From Silene latifolia (taxonomy: Eukaryota > Streptophyta > Magnoliopsida > Caryophyllales > Caryophyllaceae): a stretch of DNA of 64,000 nt. The notes under the pieces were generated by a model. It worked only from the letters and a program-made list of their open reading frames with translations. It was not told where the DNA came from and did no database searches. The DNA is taken from positions 83,390,120 through 83,454,119 of the forward strand of contig NC_133535.1 in the NCBI RefSeq assembly GCF_048544455.1, in the 5' to 3' direction. Each line of letters starts with the position of its first letter. Positions within the stretch are counted from its first letter, which is position 1. Below are positions 1 through 12,318 of the stretch, piece after piece. The position numbers and the translations under genes were made by a program.

Positions 1-704
1 GGGAACCCAAAAGAGGGAGCTTCTCCACAAGAGCCTTCCTTGTCCAAAGCTTGGACGATCTCTCCAAGCACCAACCATGACGAATCTCTACCATGCTCCA
101 TTTGCTCAACCACATGAATGAGGGTCATGCTACCATAACATTTGGTTACCTCCTCTTTAAAAACATCAACAAAGAGGTACACATGGACAAGACAAAAGGC
201 AAGAGCCCTTCTCCTAGCCACCTCTGAGACATTAGCATCTAATCCGTTTGAAAAGATGTTGATAAGAGCCAACATATCCACACCATGTGGAGCAAGAAGA
301 AAGTTGATTTGACTTGTTGACAAGCCCAACATGGAACGGAATTTCTCCTTGTAACACAAGCGAGTCGGAGGAAGCACCGGAACACAACCCGGCCACCCAC
401 CAATGGCTCCAACTTCTTCGGCAAGAGGGAAAATTTCACCTTTCGGGAAAACGAAAACATGGTGTTTCAAATCCTAAAACCAAGAACATGCTTCAAGAAA
501 TAAAGGTTGCACCTTGACTTAAAGGATCACAAACAATTGACCAACTCCCATGCAAATGAGTTGATACTTTTCGGGAGGCGACAAATCCCGGCACCATTGT
601 CGCAATGCGTTGTCAATAGCATCCATGAAATATTTTGTGGAATAAGAAGAAGAAGTTTTGTAGAGATCTTTTTGTGTTTCGGATGATGAAACAATGAAGC
701 GCAA
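1..704 (-). pseudogene. Antisense ORF of Tat-like element (plant mobile-domain/DUF7745-like), broken, runs off left edge
   Basis: One minus-strand frame can be read from an ATG at 704 to position 1, broken by a TAA near 523-525 and a TAG near 481. The start encodes MRFIVSSSETQKDLYKTSSS. Further on come FVFPKGEIFPLAEE and a helical stretch containing EVARRRALAFCLVHVYLF, then EIVQALD. This style (aromatic-Pro-GE then a PLxEE-like strand, later an Arg-rich helix followed by long hydrophobic helices) resembles the plant mobile domain/DUF7745 proteins that many Ty3/gypsy elements carry antisense to pol. The assignment rests on recall of family style, not on an alignment. A TATA box lies 8 bp upstream of the ATG, so the start could be further in if transcription begins 30 bp downstream. 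The remaining C-terminus is outside the window. Confidence 0.5.
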
Positions 705-800
705 ACGTCCCTATTTATACAAAATTATCAGCGCGTTTTTCAGGAAAAGGGGAGAGCCGGCTTCTATCGCCAGGCTGCTCGCGCCTCTTTAAGGCTTCCC
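625..800 (-). repeat. Dispersed promoter block shared with 54445-54605
   Basis: About 165 bp here are closely similar to 54445-54605 in the same orientation: the GAAGAAGAAG stretch, the minus-strand TATA box, the CAGCGCGTTTTTCAG string and the GCTCGCGCCTCTTTA motif all align. It is the promoter and first codons of the antisense gene of this Tat-like family. Confidence 0.8.
712..719 (-). promoter_or_regulatory. TATA box of the antisense gene
   Basis: The minus strand reads TATAAATA here, followed by the start of the antisense frame. A GCTCGCGCCTC motif lies about 60 bp upstream (777-787) and ACTCGCGCCTC at 873-883. The same block, TATA included, recurs at 54445-54605. Confidence 0.6.
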
Positions 801-3400
801 GAGGATTCCCGCTGTTGACTTGTCTCTTTCAACTTGTGTTTTCTCCTGACACCTCAAATCTCCCGCCAGGACACTCGCGCCTCTTCGGGATGATCCAGAA
901 CATTTTTGTGTTTCCCCACACTCACATTTCCTTGTTTTCGCGTTTTACGAAATCCGGCACGGTTTCCATAACGCAGCTTTAAACATACGGATTTTTCTTT
1001 CTTTTTTTAAGGGGGGAAGGGCTAGTCGCCCCGATCCGCGACGGATCGTATCCATGTCAATCGAAATTCCGAAAATTTTTCGCTTTTTCGCAATAAAATC
1101 GAAAATTGATAGAACGACATCAGTTTTCCTCAAAAATTCAAGCACTCACAAATTCGAGTCTTGACCTCAAAAATAAAAAATCAAATATACTCGTAAAAAT
1201 ATTTTTCTAAAATTCATCCTGACGGTTTGAGTTTGAATTTTTCGAGTCACAAATCAATTTTAATAATTTGGATGCAATCTAATTCACGATACGAGTTAAT
1301 TGCTCAAATTTTCAAATCAATTCCTTTTGAATTCCGAACGTGACGACTTGTCGCAGAATTTTAAAATTTCAATTTTAATGCCGAGTCATCGCGGTTAATT
1401 TTGTTTTTCAATCAAATGTTTTTACGTGTTTACGTTTATGCATATGTGCTATCTATTGTCTGTTTTCTGCACTAACGATGCAGGAGCTAGTGCGAAGCAA
1501 AAAGGAGAATTGACAGCCGACAACGCTCCTCCGAAACACAACACAAAAAAAAGCCAAAAATCACAAAATGAACCACAATCCAAAAACACGTATATACAAA
1601 CCGCCTCACGCAAAATACATCGACGCACGTTTCATACGGGCAACTGACCGTACAAACAGGATCTAGTACGGACATCTGTTATACAGACATTGGCCTAAAA
1701 CAACCATCTATCATACATACACTGGCCTAAGACAACCGTCTATCATACAGACACTGGCCAAAGACAACGAACTGGGGGCTATCTACTACCTACCGAACTA
1801 AGCACTCTCTATCCTCTCAAACAGAAAAGAAAGGGAGCAACACAAGAAACAAAGGAGAAACATCGGAAGCAGAGGTGGTTACCATGACGATAACACCGCA
1901 TTCCTCCTCCGTAATAAGAAGGAAAATGGTGCCTGACATATTTTGGACGACACGACTACCGAGGACCGTAACTTAGCCTGTTACCCCGATGTTGAACCCC
2001 ACTCAGCTGAATTCAACAGCAATCGAAAGCAGCAACACGGGATAACACACTCGTACTGAACCCCACTCATCGGACATCCAGACCTCCGCAGACAACAACC
2101 AACGATCGATACCCGATCATTGGCCGAGCAAAGGCCGCCAGGCATAAACACAACCAAACCTGTAATAAAAAACAGTCGTCTTCCTCCCTCCAGGATCGTC
2201 TCCCCCCCCCCCCCCAAGGCCTCCACGGCAGATCCCATCGGTCCCAAATGATACCCTGCGATCAAAAAAAAAAGCAAACAGAGAACGTCAGCCGAAATTT
2301 CGGCATCATCACGGCGTGAAATGGACAAATCCAAAAAAAAACCTGCAAAGCAAAACAAGGGCAATCTCGCCCGAACAAAAAACAACAAAATAATTCACAA
2401 AAAAACAAACAAAAAGCACAAAAAACGACTCGCCCCTCTTTTCAAGCAAAAGACGAGTCAAAACCACCACAAAAAAAGGCATTACAAGACCCATACAAGG
2501 TGCGCCAACAAACCAAAATACATTCCCAAGGCAATAAGAAATGTTTCCACGGCTCGAAAAGGCAATTTCAACGCCAATTTAAACACAAGCCGGTCAAAAT
2601 TCAAAAATGACCGCAAAAAGGCAAAAAAAGATTTTATCACACCTCAAGGTGACCTAAACTACCAATAAGGTCCATTTCAAGGCAAACTGACTCAATTCAA
2701 GCCCAAACAGGCGATTATTTTGTCAGACATAAGACCGTCACAAAAGGCAAAAATTACAAATTTTGCCCACGATACCCAACGAAGGTCCATAAATGGCGAA
2801 TACGGGTTTTCCCAACTACAATGCAACCTAGTGGGACCCACTACCCAAGCAAATAAACTTGGCATTGCCAAATGAGACTGTTTCTCACCTCACTCACGTT
2901 TTTCGAGCATAGGGAGCGGGAACGGGGACCAAAATGCAAACCAAAAGCACCCATATACTCCTAAACAGGTTTCTAACCTAATGCAATCATCAATTTCACT
3001 CAAAATGGGCTAAATCAAAAACGCCCAATTCGATTTTCTAGGGTAAATTTCACCCTAATTCAATTAAGCTAAAAGGCCAACAAATTTAAATGGATTCAAG
3101 AGGAAATACATACATTGAGATGACATTGTTGTTGATGGCACGAATGGAAGCAAGCTTAAGGACCAACAATGGCATTCTTGGGTTTATTTTGTGTCGAAGG
3201 TTGAAGACGGATGAGGAATGAAATGCAGCCTAAACTCGCGTCTTTTACAGAAGAAAAGGGAAGCCCCTTTGGTTCGCAAGGTGGCTCGCGCCTCAATCAA
3301 GCCTCCCCTTGCTTTTTCACCGAAATTTGGGCTTTGGCCCAATTTCACATATTAAACTTCGAATTTTCATTGACGATATTAAAGGTCGTCATTTTCTCAA
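801..3400 (+). other. Non-coding 3' region of the Tat-like element
   Basis: No coding region is supported. The stretch is A-rich with C(n) and A(n) runs (for example 2204-2215) and holds scattered GCTCGCGCCTC-type motifs (873-883, 3283-3294). The Lys-rich reading frame at 2321-2668 is a by-product of A-rich sequence. It fills the space between the antisense gene's promoter and the tandem array. Confidence 0.5.
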
Positions 3401-3410
3401 AGACAAAAAC

Positions 3411-4160
3411 AAATAGTGAGAATTTAAATTCGCTATTTTCGAAAATTTCAAACAAACGGCGATCAAAACCGCCAATTTCCAAAATAATGGTGAAATCAAA
3501 ATTCACTATTTTCTTTCAAAATTTTCAAAAATAATAGCGAGAATCCAAAATCCGCTATTTCTTCAAATTTCAAACGACGACAATTAAAACCGTCATTTTC
3601 AAAATAATAGCTGGAAATTAAATTCCACTACTTTCACCACACGTGTCAACGGCGGCACATAAACCGTCACTTCAATTAATAGTGAAGATTCCAAATTCAC
3701 TACTTCCATCAAATGTCAACGGCGGCACATAAACCATCACTTCAATCAATAGTGAAAATTCAAAATTCGCTATTTCTTCAAATTTCAAACGGCGGCATAT
3801 AAGCCGTCACTTCAATCAATAGTGAAGATTCCAAATTCACTATTTCCATCAAATGTCAACGGCGGCACATAAACCGTCACTTCAATTAATAGTGAAGATT
3901 CCAAATTCACTATCTCCATCACATGTCAACAGCGGCACATAAACCGTCACTCCAAACGTGATAGCAAAATTTAAAATTTGCTATTTCCTTCAAAATTCAA
4001 ACAAACGGCGATCAAAACCGCCACTGCAAATTCAAACAAACGAGTAGTGGAAATTCCAAATTCACTATTCCTTCAAATACCAGCAAGGGGCTTCCTCGCG
4101 GAACCTGCTCATTTCAAAAACAGTGATAGTGAAAATTCGACTTCACTATTTCCACAGCGG
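3411..4160 (+). repeat. Degenerate tandem array, unit about 70 bp, about 10 units
   Basis: Units begin near 3411, 3484, 3530, 3603, 3679, 3748, 3818, 3888, 3960, 4043 and 4124. The four from 3679 to 3959 are most alike. Each full unit holds two dyads: AATAGTGAA...TTCACTATT, and GGCGG(n)CCGTC/CCGCC. The array lies upstream of the polypurine tract, as in Retand-type elements. Confidence 0.8.
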
Positions 4161-4236
4161 CATCACGAGTTCGCTACTTTCAAAACAAGCCCATTCGACG
4201 CGGCTATGCTCACGGTCCATAAACCGACCGCCCCAT

Positions 4237-4398
4237 GGCTGGCGAGCCTTTGTCCGCAAACACTTAAGGACACATCCTGAAGATGCCTCGGGTACATTTC
4301 CTTATCGCAGCTGGCGAGCCTTTGCCCGCAAACGTGCAAGGACATATCTGAAGATGCCTCACGTATGACTCCTTCTTATGGCTGGCGAGCCTTTGTAC
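4237..4398 (+). repeat. Short tandem repeat, unit about 73 bp, 2.3 copies
   Basis: GGCTGGCGAGCCTTTG starts near 4237, 4311 and 4380. It is followed in the first two copies by CGCAAAC...AGGACATAT/CAT...TGAAGATGCCTC. It has no similarity to the preceding 70-bp array. Confidence 0.75.
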
Positions 4399-4630
4399 AT
4401 AGTCTAACGGACTTTAAACGATACGCACGGATAGTCGACAGACTCTAAACTGTTCCCGACGATAGGTCCTTAGCTCGTACCCTTGAGTCGCCTTGGCGTC
4501 GCCCTTCCTGACGGCAGGTCCTTGGCCTGAATCCTTTCGAGCAGCCTCGACGTCGCTTGGGTCTCCAGGTTGTTATCTTCGATTGACCTGGGGGCTCTAC
4601 TTTGACTTTCGCCCTGTCCAAGCCACAGTC

Positions 4631-4643
4631 AAAGTGAGGGCTC
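4631..4643 (+). other. Polypurine tract
   Basis: AAAGTGAGGGCTC directly precedes the LTR start TGTAGATACCC, as expected for the plus-strand primer of a Tat-type element. Confidence 0.65.
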
Positions 4644-7129
4644 TGTAGATACCCAGTATCTGCTGAGACTCCAACAAACACCCGATGATTATCGGACTAC
4701 AACATGTTTTGGAATCGCGGCGTTTGATCGACAGTTTGTGTACAACTTTACGTCGAAAAACTTAAAACGATTTCGAAAATAAAACTTTTCAAAACATTTC
4801 AAAAATACCTGGAGTGTTTAATGCACGACGACGGGGTCGCAATGACACTAACTAGAGTCAAAACCGACACCGGACCAAAAACCGACTCAAAATTCAAATC
4901 CCGACTCCAACAACGAGTCAAACCGAGTCAACCACTAAAAACAACCATTTCAAATCTTCTATGTTAAGGTTTCATGGAATCTTACATAGTCAAATATCAA
5001 ACATGTTCATCCAAAACCTAGGATAGAACAAATCATGATTGCGTTTGTTGTGAAAGCGACAACTCACCTCGAAGACCCGCGACGTGGCTCGCGCCTCTTT
5101 GAGCAGCCCAAGTGGCCACGTCGCTCAAAACTCACACAACCACTTATTCTCCTATAAATACCCCTTAAATGCCCTCCATTTGAGACTTACGCGAGTGTCC
5201 GCCCCCTCTTTTCTCCCTTAAAATTCTCGACTCGACTTCTTAAGTCACAATCCGACGCGTGTTTACGACCTACTGATCGTAAATACAAGCCTAACACATT
5301 GTTTGGTACCGTCATTGTGCATTAAATCACTTGACCGACCACTTCGACCACTACACCGTCACTAATCTTAAAACACTCTTTTTACTTACCAAAACGGTTT
5401 TAAACCGAGTCTTTTCTGACCAAACGAGTTGTTATACTTACGTCGGTCACTCGCCATAACCAAACATGTAAGTATGAGGGTGTAAAAATCCTCTTTTATT
5501 ATGTTTTCATTTTTTTCATGACTATAACATGCTAAAACGTGCATAACATGAACCAAAACATGGAATAAACGAGCCAAAACTGATTTTTGGCCTGAGACAG
5601 AAGCCCCTTGGTTCGCCGACTTGCCCGCGCCTAAATGGGGTGTCCAGGTCAGAGATCAACCGTGTTTGTTCTCGTCATTTTCCTTTAATTCATTTTCATA
5701 TTTGTAATCTGTTTTTACCATTTCATATATTTTCGAACCCCTTTTATTTTATTTCATTTGTTTTAACCATAAAACATTTTTTACCCTTGGTTCCTCATAC
5801 CATGACGATTAAATCCGTGTTTGGGTGTGAATATTTGGTTAATGACATTTAAAAGGTATTTTAAAGCCTTTTATTTCATTTTTGGAAGGTATTTTAAAGC
5901 CTCTCTTCATTTCTTTACATTTCAAAAATAAATATATTAGTCACCAACGCAAATTCATCCTTGGTTCTACATACCATGCCGGATTTTAACCCGGGCATGA
6001 TGACGAGTACCGACTAATTACATTCAAATGAACTTAAAAAAATTAGTTCATAACTATTTTCAAAACTATTCATGTCAAGCTTGTCAAATCGAACCCGACA
6101 CCAAATATTATCAAAATAATGATGATTATTCGAGTCTAGTTCTTCAAATCAACAAATGCGGTCTAAACGACCCTTTCAAGTCAAATCGGGTTGAAATACC
6201 CATATTTTTATACGTTTTATAACGTTTTTCGAATAGTCAGAACACGGCATATAACCGTAGGCTAACCCGCGCCTCAAGCAGGCCTTTTCTTTCTTATTTT
6301 CAGAACCAGGGGATGCCCCTTTACACCGCTGGCTGGCTCGCGCCTCGTATAGCCGTCTGGTACAGGGCCTGTTCCCTTACAGTATTAGTCTAAGACGATC
6401 CCGACTCCGGTTAGCCCGGATATAGGACGGATCAGATGACTATTTACTCGTTCAAAATCATATTTGCAAAATGCCTTATTAAATGGATCACGTTATGCAC
6501 CATAAACCTAATACGGTAAATAGATGTTTAATTTCCGTCTTGCATGCAAATCAACCATTAATCCAACTCGACATCTTATACTTGATAGTTGGATTAAATC
6601 AACCGAATTATAAAGCTCTCACGTGTTAGGTTGAAATCATTGGATGCGCATTCATGCATTTAAGACATTTTATCAACTTTTGCATTCAACCAACCAAGAT
6701 AGATCAGTAGAGGCCGCTACCGCAGGCGGGATTTGGTGTCTGATTAAAGGGCTTCTCAATACGTACCTTCACCTCTTACTTAGAAATTTTGGATAGTGGA
6801 CGACCTTATCCAGGGCGTACAAGAGTCATTCTAGAGATAGGATGCTAAAGAGGGACGATTCCTTATTTTTAGTACCTATGTCAAACCCTCCTTTGAGCTT
6901 CATTTGACCGAGGTATAAAGTGGATTCGAACGGGTTCCAAGCATCCCACAAATGCTTGGTGGCGACTCTGAACATCTCTAATCGTTTCGAGACCCTTACC
7001 GAGACAAAACCGACCGATCTAAAACGATCCGGTCGAAAGCATTTTTACGCCGCCGAGCATGGCTTTCAAAAGACCGCTGCCATTGTTCACAGATCGAGCC
7101 GGGCATATGCAGGTGGGCCCACGTCCACA
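4644..7129 (+). mobile_element. 3' LTR of Tat/Retand-like element
   Basis: It starts TGTAGATACCC after the polypurine tract and probably ends CGTCCACA (TG...CA, about 2.49 kb). The first 1.5 kb have a diverged copy at 45289-46826, which confirms the left end. A TATA box lies at 5153-5160 and a GGCTCGCGCCTC motif 56 bp upstream of it; three related motifs lie further downstream (5623, 6265, 6335). The right end is less certain: TGGCGACTCTG at about 6957 resembles primer-site sequence of some Tat elements, so the LTR could end there. Confidence 0.65.
5153..5160 (+). promoter_or_regulatory. LTR TATA box
   Basis: CCTATAAATACCCC, conserved at 45798-45810 in the second LTR copy. Confidence 0.65.
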
Positions 7130-8520
7130 ATATGATAGACAATTCTAGCTACCATGCACATACATTCCAATCAAACAAGCTCCTGTCACAGCCGAGGGTT
7201 TACAAAAGTATGGAAAAGTGAGGTAATGGGCAAGAAGAGGCAAAACATTTATGGGAATGTGAGGTTAGCAGCCAAGCTAGCTACCTAAATAAAACCAAAT
7301 TAAACAAATCCACTTATAATCCATCGAAATTAAACACAAATGCCCTTAATTCGGGATACAAACTCACCAAACCGAATATTATCAACTCTTCATAAGATAT
7401 AGAATAAGATTATAGGAGCAAAAACCGACATCGATAAAATTCTTGTTTTTTTCTTTCATCTTTTTCTTTTTCTCGGTTTTTTTAATTTTTCCCTTTGTTT
7501 TTCTTTTTCTTTTTTTTTTTCTTTTCAACTTCTTTTTTTTCATCATTTTTCTTCTCCATATATTACCAACTCCCGTAATCAATACAAACCAAATTCGGCT
7601 CAATAAACAATATACCGCAAAAACAAACACTAAACTAGCTTGACAAGGCAGGCTAAATTAGGGATGTAGTTAAGGGTCAAAAGGTAAATTTGGTTAAATG
7701 TGGAGTTAATGGGTAAAATGAAAGAAAAGGAAATGTAAGCATCTCCCTGCATGTGACACCAACCACTAACCCGAATGTATGCAGGCAAAAAGCAATTGAA
7801 TTTCATATTTGTGCAAGTTAATGATACATGTTATGTAAGGAATAACTACACACAATCCTACATGAAACTGGTCATGAATGACACCAGTTTATTAAGCTCT
7901 AATTCCTTAGAATTTATATGTAGGTTGCCAAAATATCAGGTCAAGTCTATTTGTTCAGCTAAATTTTAACATTAACTCGTAGATCATGCAATAAGACAAT
8001 GCTAAAAAGATAATTAGTTTATGCAAGGCTTAAGCAAAAAGGACTAAAAGTAGTGCAATTTCATCATCGAAATCTACCATTCCGACTCAACCTAATTGTA
8101 AAAGTAAACGTGATTTTTTGAATTTTTCGAATTTTGTTAATTTTTTTTGGTTTTTCATTTTTTTTTAAAATAAAAGACAATGCATACAAAAATTAAACGT
8201 GACAACATAAATGCAATAAAAGTAATATGCAGAAACAGATATAGATGCATATACCCTCCCAAAAACAAACTGTACAATGCCCTCATTGTACCCAAAAATA
8301 GGGAAAGAAAATGCAAACTGAATAGAAGACAGAAGCTCGGAAAACTTACAAGATAACACGCGAAGTAGGGACCTCCCCAAACCAGCTAGCAACAAGGGAG
8401 ATCGCTAATAGCTCCATAACAACATCCATGGAAGCGAATCAAAACAAGCCTACCCGATGGTACTCGGTCGAGCTACAGAAGTACTCGATCGAGTGAAATG
8501 GGCTGCTGAAGTAGTGGCCG
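7130..8520 (-). mobile_element. Athila-type 3' region remnant, inverted
   Basis: No coding region is seen. The stretch resembles the 3' non-coding part of A1: a T-rich low-complexity run (7443-7560), a run of TTTTTCGAATTTT type (8110-8165), then the dyad GTACAATG-CCCT-CATTGTAC at 8272-8291. That dyad has counterparts at 23114-23129 in A1 and 41482-41495 in A0. Two TCGATCGA motifs follow at 8461-8474 and 8482-8495. Assignment is by layout and the shared dyad only. Confidence 0.4.
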
Positions 8521-10935
8521 AGTTTGGGAATTTCTATTATCAAGAGGTGAAACCAATGTGTGATTTCTTTGGGCAATTAACGGTATGAAATGAGTTTTGG
8601 TTTAAAAAAAAAAAAAGTCAGATCGTGTGGATTGACCATGTGAATTGAGTGGTGATAAGTGTGAGTGATAGCATGATAAGAAAAGATCCATGGTAAGAAA
8701 GAGTGAGATTGTACAGATATGAAATAATGGGATTTGAGTTTTGGAGCAATGAGACGGTAACCGGAGCACTAAAGAGTTAGGTAGAAAGAAAAAGGAGTTG
8801 AATTATTAATTGTTACTATTGAGTGAAAAGAGGAAAGAAGGATGGAAGTAAGCTGAGAGGACGTCGACCAGAGTTAAGAAACATGAAGGTAATAAAACAT
8901 GGAAATGTGTGATAGTATCATGAGAGGGCGTGAGTTAGTGGTTATATAGGAGTTTCAGGACAACATGTTAGCCATGAGCTTCGAGGAATTAAGGGGAGTA
9001 AAAGTTGGAACAGTATTTGCACGATATGATATTTTGGAGGTGAGTTAGATGGCGATACAATTAAAGGCAGAATTGGGATGAATGTTCAGGTAAATTTTGT
9101 GGATGGATTTGATGTTCGTCATTTGGGATTTTAACCGAAGATGGGAAAAAAACCATCATATTTAGAGGTGAGTGTAAGAGATTTGTTATACGAACAATGG
9201 TGGTGTTGTGGTGTTGTCACTAGTGGTTAAGGGTGATGATTAATAGGAAAAGTAGCCATTTAAAGGGGTTGAGTTTGAAGAGGTCGGATTTATATGTATG
9301 GTTGTGAGCGGGTATACGATTTGATTATAGGAGGCGGTTGCTAGTACTTGGGTATTAATGATATGGTTACATTTGGCAGGAGGTGATAGTTATGCGAATA
9401 GGAGAATGTGTTCTGAAGGGCATGCGAGTGAAGCTCGGGCGAGAGATAACCTTTACTCAGTGGTAACTTACGTGATCAGGATTGACTAGTTGGATGTGAT
9501 TACGGGTCTATGATGTGTATAAGGGTTTGTATGAGGTTCTGACCTCATGAGAAGTGGTATGGTGTGATAGTTATAAAGTTGCCATCTTAATGTCCTGTAA
9601 TATATGTTGGGTACAGTAACCTTATGGAATGATAATCAAAAGTGATAGTTTGGGTGATTTGGCATGGCTAGTTATACTTGTATGTGTATTCATGATATAT
9701 GTTTATTCCGTGTAATGGTATGGGTGATATTCATAATATTAGTATCTATTTATTCCGTATGATATGTTGCGTTGTGTTCTAGTAAAGCGGTTTTGAGTAA
9801 GTTTTCTTGTCCAGGAGGTTATATAAGCCAGTGGTTATGTGGTTGTTGTGCCTCGGGTGGTGATCCGGGCACGGTACTTCGTGTTGTGATGCGGGTAATT
9901 TTGAGCTGCGGTGCGGCTGTTGGTGGCGGTGTTGCGATGTCGTCATCGATTGTGGTGGAGTAGGTGGGATAAGTACGTTTTCAAAAGAGTATACCAGTTA
10001 TATAGATTGTTGTTTTGTTTACTGCTGTTTCTTATGAGTTTCGTTTGGACATATAGACTGTTGTTTTGTTTATTGATATTTCTTGCGAGTTTCAGCTTGG
10101 GAATAAGGGTAGAGTATGATATGGAAGAGAGTTGTGTAGGTTTCCGTTGTTGTCATGGTATAATGATATCCTGTTGAGGGGACACAGTTGTGAGAGGTCG
10201 TTGGAGCACTTGTGATGTTCTTTTAGAGGAGGCATTGGTTGACATAGTAATGGCAAGTGATGGTGATGAGATTAATGAGAAGATATAGCTAGCGATCTAG
10301 TATTAGTGAGTTGCGAGGACGTAATATTTATCTTAAGAGGAGTAGGATGCAGAAAAGAGAGTTTGATGGTTGTACATGTTGTAGTATAATTGGAAGTAGA
10401 GTGTTGGTGTAGCATAAAGAATGGATTTGTATTGTGATTGAAATTGTTAAAAGGTCATGGCCATGCTTGTAGTAGTGTGATGTCTAAGAGTGTGAGAATA
10501 CTTCGATAGTGTTGACAGTTGGGTGAGGATGTTTATGAGTTCGATAGTGTTGACAATTGGATGATGATGTTATGAGTGGGAGTAAACTTCGAGGGCGAAT
10601 TTCCTTTTAAGGGTGGTAGAGTGTAACATTCCATTTGATGTGTATGAGTGTCTTGATATTGGATTTTCTAGTGGATAATATATAGTGAGACGAAGCTAGC
10701 AACGCTGGTGGATGGTATTTGGAAGTGTATGGAGTTAGTGTCGACAGACTATAATGTGGTGGATACGATATCGTGAGCCATGTTATGGAGGTAGGTTATT
10801 TTGAGTCGGCATAAGTTGTGGTTGAGGTTTTGTTTTGAGTCTTTGTTGCGTTTTCTTGTCATTGTCAAGTGGGTATGTTTGTTTTTGAGAATGGGTTGAA
10901 TTTCGGGTACGAAGTTCTTTTTAAGGAGGGAAGAC
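8521..10935 (+). mobile_element. Internal region of Tekay-like element T2, non-coding
   Basis: The stretch is G/T-rich and contains no recognisable gag or pol fragment. Near its right end are two copies of a Tekay-type 3' terminal motif (ACTTCGAGGGCGAATTTCC with GGGTGGTAGAG at 10586-10621, and TTTCGGGTACGAAGTTC with AAGGAGGGAAGAC at 10901-10935). The second is the polypurine tract used by the following LTR. The left end of the element was not found and the boundary given is approximate. Confidence 0.4.
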
Positions 10936-10965
10936 TGTAATACTACGGTTTTCTATGTCTCTGGG

Positions 10966-11113
10966 TACTCTATCGAGTGGGGCTTACTCTGTCGAGTAAG
11001 TATGTTTGGTGTACGAAACAGTAGTCTGCTTGGTGGGTACTCGATCGAGTACGTGGGACACTCGATTGAGTAAGGGTCACTCGATCGAGTAAGTCACTTA
11101 CTCGATCGAGTAA
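10966..11113 (+). promoter_or_regulatory. Array of six TACTCGATCGAGTA palindromes in LTR U3
   Basis: Copies lie at 10966-10979, 10984-10999, 11038-11051, 11060-11072, 11079-11091 and 11098-11113. Two keep the full 14-bp palindrome and the others differ at one to three positions. The last copy ends 50 bp upstream of the TATA box. Confidence 0.75.
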
Positions 11114-11163
11114 GTCGATATTACGGGTTATTTTGCCGAGTTTTGATAGTAATGCGAGAAGGA

Positions 11164-11170
11164 TATAAAA
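11164..11170 (+). promoter_or_regulatory. T2 LTR TATA box
   Basis: GGATATAAAAGC, downstream of the palindrome array and followed by a CT-rich leader. Confidence 0.6.
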
Positions 11171-12318
11171 GCATCTTTCGTCAGTTTCTTTTCATTTTAC
11201 CCTATTCTGAGTTTCATAAGAAATAAAAACAAGTTACGTTACTCTCATCTTTCGCATTGCTAACAAATCCTAAGGGCTAGAGTCGTCGGATCGTTGAGTT
11301 CTTTACGCCATTGAGACCGTCGCATTGTGGGTAAGCTTCTCGTATGATTTTTATATCGTTTCATTGATTTTAGTTGAAACCCTAATTGGGTAATTTGGGG
11401 GTTTTGAGGAGTATTGTTGATGTTATATTGTGATTGTATGATTGTGTGTTTATAGGAGGTGATTTCGTTGAAGAACGATTATGATTAGCTGATTGTGACG
11501 ATCTTGGTATTGCTTTTCCTGGTAGGATTTCATACTCAGTTATTGGTTACATATGTGTTGGGTGATTGATTGTTGGTGGCTGTTGATTAATAACATTTGA
11601 TTATATCGTATTGGTTTTGGTGATTGTTGGTTGTATAACTGTCTGTCGTTTGCGAGGTGCGTCCTCGGCTGAGTGAAGTCACTTGCGGGAGTGGCTTCAC
11701 GCCCTTGATTCGCCTTTTGTGGAACCCGCCACAGAAGGGATGTGCACATTTAGGAACATGGGTTATCCCTCGGATGAGATGAGCGGGGCTTTGGAGGGAA
11801 CGGCTGCGGTCAATCACTGACGGTGTGGAATACTTGTTGCGATGAGTATTCTGGCAGGACTACACTCTTTAGTGTGTAGTCAGGTGTGTGGAGTTGTGAT
11901 GGATATTGGATAATTGTGTATTGTTTTATGTCGTATTGTTTTTGTGTAATTAGTAACTCACCCCATCTAAATGGTTTAAGAACTGTGGTGATCCATTCGG
12001 GGTGGTGAGCAATTATTGTGCAGTTATATGAAGGACGCGCATGGGATAGCTTGGTTGAGTTGCCACGAGATGTCTAGAAGTCTTCGGTTGTGTCTTAAAC
12101 AATTATTTATTTCATTTGAGTTAGCTTTTTGGAACAGTTGTATTTCTTTTGACAGTTTTGGTTTTGGACTTGCATCGCTTTAATTATATTTAATAAGGTA
12201 CGTTTCGTTATTGTCTATTTGATATACATTGCCTCGGGTAACCGAGATGGTAGCATTTCCATGCTTTAAGTGGTCCTGGTAAGGCGCTTGGAGTGTGGGG
12301 GTGTTACAGTTGTTCTAA

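Larger units (their letters stand above)
1..7129 (+). mobile_element. Tat/Retand-like Ty3/gypsy element, 3' part
   Basis: The window opens inside an LTR element that reads on the plus strand. From left to right it holds an antisense gene, a long 3' non-coding region with tandem repeats, a polypurine tract and a 3' LTR; pol would lie left of the window. The order pol, antisense gene, 3' LTR is the one known for Tat-group elements, and element P further right shows it complete. A long 3' region with an amplified tandem repeat resembles the Retand family as I remember it. The clade is inferred from LTR start, layout and antisense gene, since no pol domain is visible here. Confidence 0.6.
10936..12308 (+). 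mobile_element. 3' LTR of Tekay-like element T2
   Basis: It runs from TGTAATACTACGG to GGGGGTGTTACA (1,373 bp, TG...CA) and is preceded by a polypurine tract. The T3 LTR (58426-61037) is the same family: the block with GAGGTGCGTCCTCGGCTGAG (near 11655 and 59150) and the 3' end with ACCGAGATGGTAGC agree closely. The U3 part holds six copies of a TACTCGATCGAGTA palindrome (10966-11113) and a TATA box at 11164-11170. It abuts A0 gag sequence, so T2 probably inserted into A0. Confidence 0.75.

Noticed and set aside
2321-2668. Lys-rich 115-codon frame
   Set aside because: It follows A-rich sequence in the 3' region of the Tat-like element, with no domain and no codon preference.
3411-4160. Possible CRISPR-like array
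   Set aside because: Units are contiguous and degenerate without unique spacers, and the sequence is clearly plant nuclear DNA.
6957-6970. TGGCGACTCTG as a primer-binding site
   Set aside because: It would make 4644 onwards a 5' LTR, against the polypurine tract directly before it; kept only as a boundary uncertainty.
7382-7643. Lys-rich and Phe-rich frames on opposite strands
   Set aside because: Both are translations of one T/C-rich low-complexity run.
11540-11817. Frames in the T2 LTR with a counterpart in T3
   Set aside because: The DNA block is conserved between LTRs, but the frames are not kept intact in both.
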